From: Fasciolopsis buskii
Lineage: Eukaryota; Platyhelminthes; Trematoda; Plagiorchiida; Fasciolidae
Direction: 5' to 3'
DNA: 64,000 nt
NCBI GenBank assembly: GCA_008360955.1
Contig: LUCM01006828.1
Coordinates: 1 to 64,000 of the forward strand
In this document: positions 11,554 through 24,029 of the stretch, piece by piece
Numbering within the stretch: the stretch's first letter is position 1
How the letters are laid out: each line of letters begins with the position of its first letter
The notes under the pieces: generated by a model
Database searches by the model: none
Told to the model about the DNA's origin: nothing
What the model saw: only the letters and a program-made list of their open reading frames with translations
Translations under genes and position numbers: made by a program

Positions 11554-11893
11554 CTATCGGTCAAAGTGATCATGAGCCGAACTGTCAGGAATAGGCTCGA
11601 AGGAAGAAGAAGAAGAACTATCCCAATACGTGAAATAACTATCCGCAACGTAAGAAAGTCGAGCAGACAAACAAACAAAATCCACAGAAGCACCGTCAAG
11701 AAATTCCATTTGAGAATTTCTCTCGCAAAATCGTGATTGATTGTCACGTGACTGAAGGTTAATCCTCGCCGTGGGAAACGAGTGCAACGGTCGAGAAATG
11801 AATCCATACAAATATTTCCGATGCGATTCCAAGGGATCTTGTAAATTCAAATCAGTTCCAGGCAAATCAGTCCGTGATAGACGATAATTCACT
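11554..11893 (-). CDS. candidate 3'-terminal exon, unknown protein
   Basis: A minus-strand frame is open for 171 codons and ends with TAG at 11554-11556. Its upper part crosses a C/G homopolymer. A pyrimidine-rich acceptor (TTCCCCTTATTTCAAG) precedes about 11893. From there to the stop there are roughly 113 codons of ordinary mixed composition with a short Ser run and an Asp/His-rich end. That composition looks coding, but I recognise no domain and the expected number of chance frames this long is not negligible. If real, it would be the last exon of a minus-strand gene distinct from the RhoGAP-like exon. Confidence 0.25.
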
Positions 11894-11937
11894 TGAAATA
11901 AGGGGAAATCTTCTCCCTTTTTTTTCCGTCTTTCCTT

Positions 11938-11963
11938 CCCCCCCCCCCCCCCCCCCCCCCCCC
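11938..11963. repeat. 26-base C homopolymer
   Basis: Pure C run on the plus strand, following a T-rich stretch. It encodes a glycine run in the minus-strand frame and is a likely assembly or polymorphism hotspot. Confidence 0.97.
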
Positions 11964-12069
11964 TAGCTGGACATAACATTGCGGTTGGATCAACCGTGAA
12001 CAAATTAGTCGTTCTGATCTCCCCGTTGCACACACACAAGACCAGATACGTACGAACACACATGTACAT

Positions 12070-15040
12070 GGTTATGTTGTCATTACACCACTGGATTGCT
12101 CATAGCCAAAATGGAATGGGGAATAAATGAATATTTATTACATGCGAGCAGGACAAGAGAACACAGATTAACTCGGTCCTGAATTCCTTTTACACCTAAC
12201 AGACAATGCGCATCCCCCCTCGTTCTTTCGTGTCTGGTGGTCAAACCATTCTCGTTCTAAGCGCGCGCACACACACAGAGACAACATTAGAGTCTACCTT
12301 CGCTCGTCCATTTACTGGCACCAGGCGAAAAAGGATGAAACGATGGGAAAAGAAGTAAAGCAAGCATAAAGCCAAAGTTGGATATGAGTGACAGCGATGT
12401 CGTATATTCAGCTGGACTGAGAGAGACTAATACAGTGCACAGTGTTTGAATATTTTCGTCATGATCAGTCAGTTTGGCTCAAATGAGAAGGGTGTGGAAT
12501 ACACGAATTGACGAGTGATTGTGTGTATACGGGCACGCGATTGGAGAAATCATTGACTGGCTAGCAAAGTACGCACAGGTAGGGAATTGGAAGCCTGCTA
12601 ACTAGTCCAAACGGATGTCACAGATGTGAGAGGATGGGAAGAAACACAAATTTATTTGTATTTTTTTTTATTTTTGGTGTCCGTGCCCCTGTTCGATATG
12701 TGTTGCCTAGGGAAAAAAGAGGTACACCGGGGAAAATGGATAGTGACGCTAGCAAAGAGAACAATTGTATGTCCGAGAAAAAAATAACGTGTAACAAATG
12801 CTCACACTCAAGTCGTAGCCAATGATAGTTTATCATCGTGACTAACGAGATTGTGACTGGTTGTAAATCAAAACGACACGCGTTATAATTTACGGTCATC
12901 GTAATCCGTGACGTGGACGAACCAATTGAAATTGGCATTTGGAAGGCAGTAAACCATGATCAGTGATTCCCTAAGCCACGTTATGTGGCGGTTTCCACGT
13001 TGGACACACATTAAACAGCTCGATGATAGCAGACATTCTGAAAAAATAAACGATTGTAATAACGCGGTGTACGTGCGCGTTAGGAATGCAATTTGCACAA
13101 GCAATTCGCGTACAAAGTGACACGCTTCTTATACCAATCGGTCCGGATAATGATGAACTAACGGGATATCGAAAATCTTTCTCTCCGTTCATCGTACGCG
13201 GAGTCCGGATATCTGTTTAGGCAAACATCGTTTCGTTACTGAGAAGATCTCTATCAACTAATGGTAGAAGATTCTCACATCCGAGATCACTTATTGGTTT
13301 CATGCGCGACACTGAGGCAAACCCTGGGATACTATCATAGGTGGCGTATGAGATTCACAATTTCGTACGCGAGACAATTAGAGGTTTCATTTGAGAATTG
13401 GGGAGTAATTAATTTGAGATAACTCTGCAAAAAAATGCAGTAAAATGGACTATCATGTGAGAAACTTTTGAACTCAGCAGGGTTTGTACCAACGATTGGT
13501 GATCTCTAGGTCATAGGTTAGTTCTACGAGCGCATCACTGACGGAACAATGCGCTCAGGCCGAACAAATGGAAGACGTACGCCGAAAATCATTTCTGCAT
13601 CAACTCGAGTCTCGCTTGGAGCTGAAAAATGTTTCACATTTGAACCACGACATGTTTATGAAAAAAAATTCACAAGAACATTATTACGAGCAGTGCTCAA
13701 GTAAATACGAATCCTCTGGGGATGTTTAATTTCCTATTTTAATTAATACACATGACCATAGTGAGTAAATCAATGCTTGGATCGATCTTCCGTGCGTTGT
13801 CAAGCGATCTCTGTAGTGCACACAATTAGAACGATTTGTAAAACCGCTGTTTTTTTTCAGATTTCTTGCTCTTTTACCTACATCCCAGAAAATGGGACTC
13901 CAATTTCACACGATATACTTTTGATTCCGATTCATCATTATCATATTTATTAACGCAAAAATATTAAAACATATCAACAATTGCATCATTTTGATTAGGC
14001 AATTAGGCAATAATTGTGAAACCTTTCGACGTGGAGGATAGAAGCTAAATAAAACATGCATTGTCAATGCACATAGATGTTGTTCTTTCAACTGGGTAGT
14101 ATATAGATGACAATTTTTCACTTGTATATGGCTATCTCTAACGGGAGGATGAGTCAACAGCGGGGACATTGCGAACCGTTGCTTAGCGTACGTTGCAATT
14201 CGAAGCCGAATTCGTATAGATCAACACGGATTTCTGCTTTCCGTAAAGATAACCGAAAGTCGGTCGTACATACACACACACACACATTAATATATATATA
14301 TCCCTGTATTTTCCCAAAGCAATGATTTGTGTTTTAAGCTGACCACCTCGGTAGCAACGACATTCGAAACAGAAAGTAGGACGTGACATTTGTCGAGCGA
14401 GCGAGAGAGAGAGAGAGAGAGGGAAAGAGTTCGAACTAGAGATCCCGTAGTGTATAGTGGTCAACACCTTGAATGACAGAATCGTTGTTCAGCGTGGCAC
14501 AAGTAACACTTTATCCCGACAACTAAGTGATGACTAGAGATGGTTAATCGAAAAAGCTTTAAACAGTTACCGATATCTTAGTCCACAAAATGGAGATTTT
14601 ATATTTAGAATTCCTTAGATTTCATTTGCAAGTATGACATCACTATTAGTGATGACTTAATAACGCTGCGCTGGACCGGAACACATAGATCCTACGAAAC
14701 AACTGCAGAACCTGGACTGACACACAAAAAGAGGGCACAACAGATACAATGGAAGAAACAGTACGATGGACTTGACGATAACGAGAATTAGCGTAAACGT
14801 TCGGATAGATGCATTGATATCTGCCCACCAATCACATTCGCTTTTGCCTCATACGTGCAATGCTCGTGTGAATCACGTGTGGTTTTGTCTTCAAAGAATT
14901 GTACTAATATTCGAATAACTAGGGATTATCATTCACTTATTAGTCCCAGACCTACCGTATTAGGGTCGATTATTAACGATTCCGGTAGGGATACGTAGAG
15001 CAATGAAACAGGATTCGGCTATTTGTTAATTATAGCAAAA
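12070..15040. other. no gene recognised; minor simple repeats
   Basis: Short frames with no domain similarity on either strand. (CA)n and (AT)n lie at about 14270-14301 and (GA)n at 14398-14422. Nothing else is recognised. Confidence 0.5.
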
Positions 15041-15044
15041 ATTT

Positions 15045-15129
15045 GCCGACTACTACTATCACTACTACTGCCACTACTACTACTACTACTACTACTATTA
15101 CTACTATCACTACTACTACTACTACTAAA
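15045..15129. repeat. interrupted (CTA)n microsatellite
   Basis: About 25 CTA/CTG/TCA triplets, mostly CTA, on the plus strand. Confidence 0.93.
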
Positions 15130-15399
15130 GTAAAACAAACGCCAGTTCAAGCTTGGCAATTTGACTCCTTGCTGACTCCCCGTTTGCAACGTTGCCTAGG
15201 CGGAACAGGTCAAAGTGCAACCCGGTTGGTTCACCTTCATAATAACACTTTTGCTTAGGTCTGTAAGTATCACGGTTCGGGTGAATATCCGTGGCCCAAC
15301 AAATAGCCAGATCATCAGACAAGATGTTCCAGTCCATCTTCAAGGGCGGTGCATTAATCTGACATTTGAATTAACAAAAATACAAGGCTTAAACTGACA

Positions 15400-16120
15400 A
15401 ATAGAACAAATTCTTTTTTCCATTTTGCACACGCGAACAGCCGCACTCGGATCTGGACTTTCCATACTCTTCTCATCCGAGTTCACCATGAGAAATGGTG
15501 TTTGTCAGGGCTAGCCGCTTTCACCCATCCTTCTCAACTTTGTATTTGAGGTATTAATAAAAATCTTATCTTCGGATGAGCATAGCGGTATCGGTATTGG
15601 TCGGTCTAGAAAGTAGATTATCTCGACTGAAATTAAGCAAACGATGTTTTGCTTGGGTGACTATTCGCCCAAGTTGCAAATATCTCCCAGTCGTCCGAAG
15701 AGTAGGATAGCTTTGTCTGATATGTGTGCTGTACATTTTCAAATTTCAAACTCCTGTTTTGAATTTAAACCTTGGCCCCGAAAACGAAGAACTAAGTGAA
15801 CTGGATCAGTTCGATTTGGTTAGGAGCCACGTCACACGAAATGGTCGCATTGTGGATGAAGTGTCATCCGATGTACGAAAGACTTTGCTGGTTTAAATTC
15901 GTCTGAATCATCTGCGACGTCAGTGTGACATTTGATTATTGATAAAACGGTTCACGTCACAGCTGCGAAAGTAAAATCGATCGTGCTATACAGGTAAAAA
16001 CTGTGGCTGTCAGGGAAGGGAGACGCGAAGAGATTGTTCGTGTTTCAACATCGGTTTCTCCATACAACTGATAGAAAGTGATGGTGAATTTTAATCAGGA
16101 ATACTAAGATTAGGATTAGA
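15400..16120 (+). mobile_element. RTE-type LINE reverse transcriptase relic
   Basis: Plus-strand translation shows the RT fingers-palm junction EFTMRNGVCQG, then a stop where the family has Cys, then PLSPILLNFVFEVLIKIL (15478-15570), matching the RTE consensus GVRQGCPLSPFLFNF. Eroded blocks follow in the correct order: DYLD--ANDVLLGD at the YADD box near 15625-15665, DEVSSDVRKTLL in the thumb near 15855, KTVHVTAAKVKSIVLY (family KGRVY-AAVRSVLLYG) near 15945, and RLFVFQHRFLH (family RRLSVFDHRCLR) near 16040. The YADD box is disrupted by stops. No endonuclease part is seen upstream, consistent with 5' truncation. Confidence 0.72.
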
Positions 16121-16129
16121 TAATTGGGT

Positions 16130-17600
16130 CACAAATTTCAGTGGATCGAACAGGCACTGAGTTGAAACACGTGAAGGCAGTTAAGATACTTGTTGTACAA
16201 CCCATCACACTGACTCTGTCAGTGTATGTCGGTGTCCGAGACAGACAATGGTTAGGGGACGAGTAAAGGTAGTGTAATAAAACGATAATAAAAACCTAAC
16301 CATTGAATCGTACTGAATAGGTCTAGTTAGACCCTCTCACCGAGACCTCTTAGATCTCCGGTTGGGGGTTACCAGACGGTGTGACCAACGGTTGGAGTCA
16401 ATGACATTTCTGTGTTCGAAATGTTTCCTTTCATCCGTGGCTTTTGTGAGTTCTAATCTCACACTTATTCTTCCACTTATAATCAAACCCATCAGGTGGT
16501 AACCGAAACTGGAGCACATTGGGCATGACAAATGGTTGTCAAACGGAAATTGAAATAGAAGGCATAACTTAACCCCAAATCCAGTTGTGGTCAACACTTC
16601 TGGTGATCGGAACAGAATGAAAACATGGTCGGTTAAAGATGACCGATTCGTGTATCACAGAATGACGATGGTGTTGGGAAAAAAATTTTGTGACCAAAAC
16701 GCACCAGATATCGGACCCTTCATATATTTCATCATCACTTGATCGATTATTCTCGTCGATGTGAATTTATCGCCCGTGTGCAATGTGGACATTTTATGCC
16801 GGGTTTGACATACGTACGTACAAATCGCGTTTCACTTTATTGCTAACGATCTAAAACCCGCCACAAAAACAAGCAACACGACGAAGCTCAGATTTGAAAC
16901 AGTCGGTAAAATTCAGTCACGGTATAGAAATAACGCAGACATGAGTCGACAGACAGACGGAGAGAAAAAAAAACTGACAGGTTGAAAGTGCACAAAAATT
17001 AGCAGAATAGCTGCAGAACACACACACACATCATCATCATCATCATCAAGAACAACAGTAAGGGCACACACACACTGTGTTTCTACCTGTTTCCAGTACT
17101 TACTCGCCAAGATGAAAAAAGAATGTAAAAACACTGTTTAATGTTCCGCCGTGTGATGAACTGATGCCTGTATGGTAGCTTACAGTACAGTGCATAAGGT
17201 AAACTTTCAAAAACTCTCGATAACCTCATGGATCCCCGATTTAGAAGAGCACCCAAAAAACGCGAACGGTGAAATTCCGAAATATTTGGGGAAACCAGAA
17301 CATGGCCAAATACATTCCAGATATTTTCTAATTTAAAGAAAAATGAAAGCTAGCATCCTAAGACGACTGGAGCTCAAGTCAATCCACGGGTATGAGACAA
17401 TCACACTATATTAGGACTACACGTCCAAAAAACATTTTTATTTAATCCATTCAACTTGGAAGAAATATATAATTTTATGTGATTTAGAAACGTCACCATT
17501 AGGAACGAGGATACCGAACGTCCACCGTACGGTTGTGCTCCGGTTTCGTAAATCTGATGATCGAATATGTCTAGGATATTTTATGGGGCTTGGTGTGGAC
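16130..17600. other. no gene recognised
   Basis: Short frames only. A (CA)n and (TCA)n cluster lies at 17019-17048. Nothing else recognised. Confidence 0.5.
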
Positions 17601-17602
17601 TG

Positions 17603-17606
17603 TCAC

Positions 17607-17691
<85 letters not shown>
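17603..17691. repeat. (CAT)n microsatellite, about 29 units
   Basis: Uninterrupted CAT/ATC/TCA array. It gives polyhistidine on the plus strand and polymethionine on the minus strand; both surrounding frames lack other features, so it is taken as non-coding. Confidence 0.97.
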
Positions 17692-17692
<1 letters not shown>

Positions 17693-17769
17693 GCAGTGCA
17701 AGTTCACAACCCATTTCCAAATCAGGATTTGGCCTAGGCTGGTAAAGATGAGTCAGACATCTTAGCCAG

Positions 17770-20540
17770 ATACCGTCGACATTTCTCGTAATTGTACGAT
17801 CCAACGCACTTCGACCACAGGCTATTCACGATCCCCTAACCGTTACCCTCGTAAGACGATCGGCTCATGTGATGGATCTCTGTCTAGTAGGATATATATC
17901 TAAATAGGTCGGGCAGACATGTGTTTTGCTCTCGAGATCTGTCAGGTTCAGTGTATGTAACAAGCTAAGCAATTGTTAATGGGTGATCACTCATTAGCTT
18001 AGATAGACACACACACACACATCCTTGTCGGAATCGTTGCAACTTGTGTGTCAATGGTGCCAGGCTTACTGCCAGCCACTGAGTCATGGGAACAGCCAGC
18101 TAAATCTCCCCTCATAGTTTCGTAAATCATTGAGAGGGGCCGGATTTTATATTTATGATTGACCCTACATATTCCGAAAACAACACGAGAATTATTTGGC
18201 AACAGGATTAAATAATTCTGTCCCTCCGAAACACATAAGTATTAGGAATTAATTGAACTGCCTGGTTTAAATATCGAATGAAAATTTTTCCAAACTCCCA
18301 AAGTCTGTTAGTAACCAAATTGTTCAGTTACGGCGAAGCAATGTAGACTAACGTGACAACGGAAAGATGAGTCCGTAGCGTTGATTATTCCAAATCAAGT
18401 CAAACGAAATAACACGTTCGTGCAAGCCAAAAGCCACCATTTCAATTCATTTCGATTATTAGGACCGTTAATCTTGCGTGCGAAATGTGCTTCGATTATG
18501 ACTGCCATCCCTGTAGCCCAGAACAACGTTACTCGCCAACACGAAAATGACGAGTACAGAATCATGTAGATGAAGATGCGAAAAAAAACTGTTTTAGAAT
18601 CGAAAACAATCTGCAAACACCTCGTAGGAATGCTCGTGTAAATCTCCAACTCGGAAGTTCCAGTCGGTCTACTTGGATCAGGTGATTAATCGAGACGTTC
18701 ACATTTTACCGTCGTATGAACTGTCCAACTCGACTTATCTTTCAACCACTCTAACTGACACGAAAAACAGCCTATATTTAGACGATGCAAGTGTCCATCA
18801 TAACCAATTCAAATTGCCTACAGACGAAAGGAAACAAATCGGAAAACAATCCGGAGCCATCCACGACAAATATCCAAACACATAAATTTAACGTTCCGAA
18901 AAGCAATAAGAGGAGAATCGACTAAATAGACTTCGAGAAGATCTCCATTTCAGCGTATTCTTCAATTGACACATCCACCGAAAAGACATACTTCTTTGTG
19001 CAGTGGCACGTACCTGTCAGTAACTCGATCTTGTAGAGAGAGAGAGTTGATAACAAGCTAGCGTTTCGGTTACCCCAGAACAATCTTTCTCAAGACAACT
19101 AACTCACCGAATCTTGCCTCTAGAAAGGTAATCTGTGTGAGAACCGAAATCTCGTTTGTTTTCGTGTGTGACAAATCTGGAATTTGTATAAAAACACTCC
19201 TTTTTGCTGCAATGAAAACAACCCAAAAACTTATCCAGATTCGATACCGATGATAAAAGCATTTACCTCTAAAACATCACGGGATCATAAGCGGATACGT
19301 TCTGCTCCAGAATGCGGAGGTGAGGATGGGGCGTTAAACGCTACTGATCAATTGGATTGCATTTTTTTATCTAATGAATAATTGATTGATTAACCGTGAT
19401 CAGAGCTCCAATGTCCACAAAAAACCTAGTTGTTTTCAAATCAAGTCGAGTGCTTAGACAACAGTCCGGTGACCTGAAATCTACCACAATTTGTGGAACT
19501 CTTACCATTAGGATCGCAAGTGACTATGGAACAGACACAGTTGTTGACACTATCCGCGTGACTTTAATATTTATCCTATCCACTCTAATGCGGACGAAAA
19601 TCAGTTGACTTCGCGTTATGTATTTTTTTAAATCTTTTTGCGGTGTTGGTAATCTGTGTTTAAAGATAACTTTATGTAATATGCTTTAGGGACTTTCCCT
19701 CAGCTCTTTCACGCACAAACCTCAGTTCATCTTATCAGACTTGTCGGCTACCGTACACTCGGATTTCCCTCTCACTAGAGCTCACCAGTGGCTCCTATTC
19801 ACCGTAATCAGGCTCGTCATCCGATGGTCGTTAGCATTACTTCTGTCCCACCCAGCACCCATCCAAGGTGATCAGAATTGATCAGTTAAGTTCGATTCAG
19901 ATGTCTTCCTCTATGACCTAGCAATTCCTGACAGCTCCGAACAGAGACAAAGCTGATGTTTCGTTAACTCTAGCTAAATGGATCCCATCCAATCAGGTCT
20001 TCTCAACAGAGGATCTACTAATGTCCTCGTTAACCTGCCCCTATTTGATATTCATATATATCTCATAATTACTTGCAAGTAGTGTGTGAGGTTGCTACTA
20101 CTAGGTCTGGCTGACTGAATGCTTCTCAGAGTGCTCATTTCCTAGATCCTGCACCTGTAGAGCACATACACACTCTAAGCGAACACAACCTTTATTTGGG
20201 ATTAGATTTTACCACAAAAATTCTCTCCACAAACTGAATATCATCAGTTCAACAAAACGACTACTGAGTGTACAATACAAAATACCAGCCACGTAATCGA
20301 TGCAATTTTAGAGTATGAAAAATGATGCGATTTTAAAGTGACTTAGCAGGCAAAACCAAAGCTCAACTTGCCAATCAAATCCAGGTCAGGAAAGCAAAAT
20401 TGTTTTAATATTAAAGAGTACAAGCATTATATATCAATCGGGTTCAGTTGCAAGATACCAATTCAAGTCGAACGACTTTAAGTCCAACATTTTAGGTGCT
20501 TCCCGCGCTGACTGTGTACAGTTAATTGAATATTAACTCT
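17770..20540. other. unassigned; cluster of plus-strand frames
   Basis: Plus-strand frames at 18381-18569, 18673-18885, 19184-19381 and 19396-19608 have fairly even amino-acid composition (Ser/Thr/Asp-rich in the second, Cys-containing in the third). None has a recognisable domain and I could not define consistent splice sites joining them. They could be exon fragments or chance frames. Confidence 0.25.
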
Positions 20541-20551
20541 GTCTAAGATGG

Positions 20552-20573
20552 CATATATATATATATATATATA
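20552..20573. repeat. (AT)n microsatellite
   Basis: Eleven AT units. Confidence 0.9.
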
Positions 20574-20759
20574 CGCCGCTGGGTTTCGCAGACCACGAAC
20601 AACTGCACATCAAGTGAACGGCTGAGTGATGGGTGGATCCCCAATGAGAAAAGAACATAATTTGGGGACAATAAATAGGTAACGTCGGTGATTCATAGTA
20701 AATATGAATCAGTGAATTTTAGTGATCAGTTGAACACTGATATTGCATGATGAACTGCT

Positions 20760-20823
20760 GGTATACATACATACATACATACATACATACATACATACAT
20801 ACATACATACATACATACACACA
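20760..20823. repeat. (CATA)n microsatellite
   Basis: About 15 tetranucleotide units, the same motif as the array at 618-834. Confidence 0.97.
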
Positions 20824-21246
20824 TATATAAAACGGTAACTTACAAGCAATTGTCCTATTTCGGAAGCAAGGGTATGTTGCTCAAAAAGGATTGACAAAAA
20901 TGTGTAGTCACGTGCACAATGCAATTTGAAGACAAACGGATTAGCATAAATTTGATGGCAATCCACTTGAATTAGTTTTGCTTCATTTGTTCTCTTTCGT
21001 CGTCTCTCACAGTCATCATCTCCGATTCCCGCAAATTTCCATGTTGCAATTGCTGCTGCCCTACGTCATAAAGGTTAATCATAAAAAAGTCGACCTCATT
21101 CGCCACGGTTTATGGTTTCTTACTTCCGTCCGAAATGAAGAAATATTTCATTAACTCAAGGTGAATATTCTGTTTATTGGAATCGTCATTCTGTTCGGTT
21201 GCCACCATGTTCTTGAAACCAGCTGAACTAACAGAAACAGACTATC

Positions 21247-21248
<2 letters not shown>

Positions 21249-21286
<38 letters not shown>
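21249..21286. repeat. (GT)n microsatellite followed by GGATGGGT units
   Basis: About 18 GT units, then short repeats of GGATGGGT to 21302. The minus-strand frame through it (21151-21564) is a repeat artefact. A second (CG/CA)n stretch lies at 21535-21564. Confidence 0.95.
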
Positions 21287-21287
<1 letters not shown>

Positions 21288-21569
21288 ATGGGTGGATGGG
21301 TGTGGGTTTGTATGCTGTGACCGAGTCAGATAAACAATAACATGACTGAACGACCACAACAATCGAATATAGCGGTGTCCGGTAAAAAAAAATGACTTGC
21401 TTACGGATTACGAAAATGCCCTCACTTGTCCCAAATTTAAGGAAACCTGTTCGCAGAGACTGCCACACAAAATACGGAACCGATAGTGACCCTATTGTCG
21501 CCAACTTTTCGCTACATAAACTGCACACACGCAAACGCGCGCGCGCACGCACACACACACACACTACAA

Positions 21570-22300
21570 TAACGGTACGCCGTTCGACGTTTTGTTTTCA
21601 AACTCGACCTCCAATCGAGGCGTCTGCATCCACGAGAATTTACAACCACGAGACAATCCAAAGCAAATACATCGAGTTTCGCCCGGTCGGGCTACGTACA
21701 AATGCACGCGTACACAAGGATTTGATTTGAGTATATATTGCATGAAAACAATTGTACAAATGTTTCTAACTAAGAACATATTTCAGTTGTTATTGTCCTC
21801 TTTAGAGTACAGCTTAACAATAAACAAAAGAGAACGGTAAACTTAAGGATCAAATATCTAATTTAGTTTCATTAAATGCTTATTAAACTGTTGAGACGCG
21901 GCCCGAGTAGATAACACGTAATGCATTTCACTTCGAAGTCAGACTTTGCACGGTATAAACTCGATATGCCCTGAGCCAATACATCCTAACAGACCGGATG
22001 GAGCAGCTATCGTACACGTGTTTCGATAGTTGTGTTGGACAATTGCAACTTAACAGGGCATGACAGATCACCGGAAAAATATCGTGTTTTGATCTTTCTG
22101 TTCTTCAGTTTCTCTTGCTATGCATATATATTTAGTTTAGATGTATAGATTCAATTTTTCCAGCCATTAACCTTGCATCAAAGCGCTGTGATTTCAGCTC
22201 TAATCAACTAACATCAGCAATGCTAAACAAAAAAGGAAAAATGAGGAATAGTAAGATTTGGACTGTAACACAATAAATTCAGAAGTCATATCGGAAAAGA
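21570..22300. other. no gene recognised
   Basis: Short frames only; no motif or repeat recognised. Confidence 0.5.
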
Positions 22301-22309
22301 AAGAATTTG

Positions 22310-23690
22310 AAAGGAAGAACACCAGTTAGTGCGCCACAGTCTTATCACCCAGGCTGTCCAACCCCTCCTCACTTGGGACCTAGTGGATCCGGAGTCAGTC
22401 TACTGGTTGAAGCACGCATGCATTTCTCTCCGTGTCATCAACTGGTCACATCGCGCCACCTTCCAACCATTACCTCTCTCGCGCAACAGCGTACAACAAG
22501 GCGTCGTTCTGTGAATCCAATCCGATTCAGTGTCCGTTCGAAAGTCTGGACCCTAGAACTCAGTACCTTGCGCCCAACTTCTGAGGTGCTCACAAAATTC
22601 TCCCATCATATTCTGCCGATTACCAAGAAGACAACGGTGTTCAAATACCAAAAGTCCTCGTATATCATCTGTTCTCGATAACCATGTTTCGGAGCGTAGA
22701 GCAATGCAGACCTCATTGCTACTGCGTATACTCGATCTTCGATCGATAACTGAATGTCACACAGATGCCACATATGGTTCAACTTAGTGAATGCCAATTG
22801 AGACTTCTGTGTGCGCGAAGACACTTCATCCGATTCACGACCACCAGGTGAGATACAACGACTCAAGTGATTAAATCCATCCACCTCGCTCAATTTTCCC
22901 CTCGAACAACAAGGCTCTGTTTTTGGGTACTGCATTCCTGAAACAGCATTTTACACTTCGAAGGTGGAAAACATATCTCAAACATACCTAAACCATTGTT
23001 TATAGGATCGAGAAATGCTTCCAACTTACTTGAATCTTCACTCAGTAGAACAACGTTGTCGACATATTCAAAGTCGGACACCTTCCTGTCCTCGCAAATA
23101 TCCATGTCACTACTCTCACATGAGGATGGGGTTCTATTTCTCTAACCATTTTAATGGGAGGGTTCAAAAAAGAAAAGATGGAAAGGGGAAACCCTGACGA
23201 ACATCACTTCTCGTGGTGAACCGGTTTGTTTTCTCTGGGCCTGGGGGGGGGGGCAGGGTGCGTGGGTGAAATATCACCGCACGAATGAACTCAGCTTCGG
23301 CTATTCGCATACAGAGACCGGATAAGCGAAATTAAATTCTCTCTGTCTCTCTCACCGTCCAGGCGGAGGCAGTGCCAAAGAACTGCACCATGAACTGGGT
23401 CGAATGGCGCTTTTAAATGAAGAGAAACAGAAATCCCGGGTCTGCGACATATGTGCCTATGTACTAAAGTCTGTTGGAAAGTAAAAATATGGTCACCGCA
23501 ACCCCGATTGGGACGGAAACCGGGTGCATGCACGTTTCGCGAGGACTTGATAATCAGCGGCGACTAAAAATTGTTGGCAGCTTGGATGCAATTGGTTGCC
23601 AAAATGTTTTTTTCTGCAAGTTTCATATGGGAAGACATTATCGTTCTTGTAAATCGGTACAATCTTTGATCCACTGAACACTCGGATAAT
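22310..23690 (-). mobile_element. RTE-type LINE relic, RT through C-terminus
   Basis: The minus strand carries the RTE reverse transcriptase in order. VPIYKND and a finger region are at 23493-23681; PGFRPNRGCGDHIFTFQQ (family AGFRPGRGCIDQIFTLRQ) and ISVSLHLKAPFDPVHGAVLW (family FLDLKAAFDSVDRAVLW) at 23291-23533; an eroded TTRSDVRQGFPF block near 23215. The catalytic box reads FEYVDNVVLL (family FEYADDIVLL) near 23066-23095, with the second catalytic Asp changed to Asn. PPSKCKMLFQ, then FNHLSRCISPGGRESDEVSS, the KGRVY-like block and RSALLYAP lie at 22606-22935. An eroded terminal WGPRD-like region reaches about 22320. Several frameshifts; not functional. Confidence 0.85.
23244..23253. repeat. 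G homopolymer inside the RTE relic
   Basis: A run of 10 G interrupts the eroded GVRQGCPLSP region of the minus-strand RT and is one of its frameshift points. Confidence 0.85.
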
Positions 23691-23916
23691 CCAGATTCTG
23701 GTGCGAACAATACAAATAGAATGATCAATTTGGGAAATGGGTTCCTCAGAGAGTAACGGGGTACGTATTGCTGATGAGTAACGGCAACCGTTATATATCG
23801 GTCGTACGCTTCTGGGATTTTATTTATTCACTAATCTAAATACTCGTCCGAATAGTAACGCAAAAGGTTCGGATAATGTGAAAAATTTGGTTAGGGGAAA
23901 TCAGTCTGTGTTTTGG

Positions 23917-24020
23917 CCGGCGGTGGCCAAACGGATAAGGTCATGGCGTTCGGACGTGAAGGTCACGTGTTCGAATCCTCTCAATGCCGGTCAACTTCCC
24001 CACTTGGCAGCCGTCTGTCA
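23917..24020 (+). mobile_element. tRNA-derived SINE, copy 1 (3' truncated)
   Basis: The head CCGGCGGTGGCCAAACGGAT contains a pol III box A-like element (TGGCCAAACGG, 23924-23934). Box B-like TGTTCGAATCC follows at 23968-23978. The body GGTCAACTTCCCCACTTGGC is shared with the copies at 34821-34960 (-) and 39241-39413 (+). Similarity to the other copies fades after about 24020, so the 3' part is lost or diverged. The box A context resembles tRNA-Arg (TGGCCTAATGGATAAGG). The anticodon arm is not a normal tRNA arm, so this is not a tRNA gene. Confidence 0.75.
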
Positions 24021-24029
24021 AGTTATTTG

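Noticed and set aside
17535..17804. Polyhistidine and polymethionine frames
   Set aside because: Products of the (CAT)n array; flanks show no domain or splice signals.
4688..19790. Shared 16-base string TCACTAGAGCTCACCA at about 4688 and 19776
   Set aside because: Flanks do not align; one such match is expected by chance in a window of this size.
23917..23990. True tRNA gene
   Set aside because: Box A and box B are present, but the anticodon arm does not fold normally and related copies share non-tRNA 3' sequence, as expected for a SINE.
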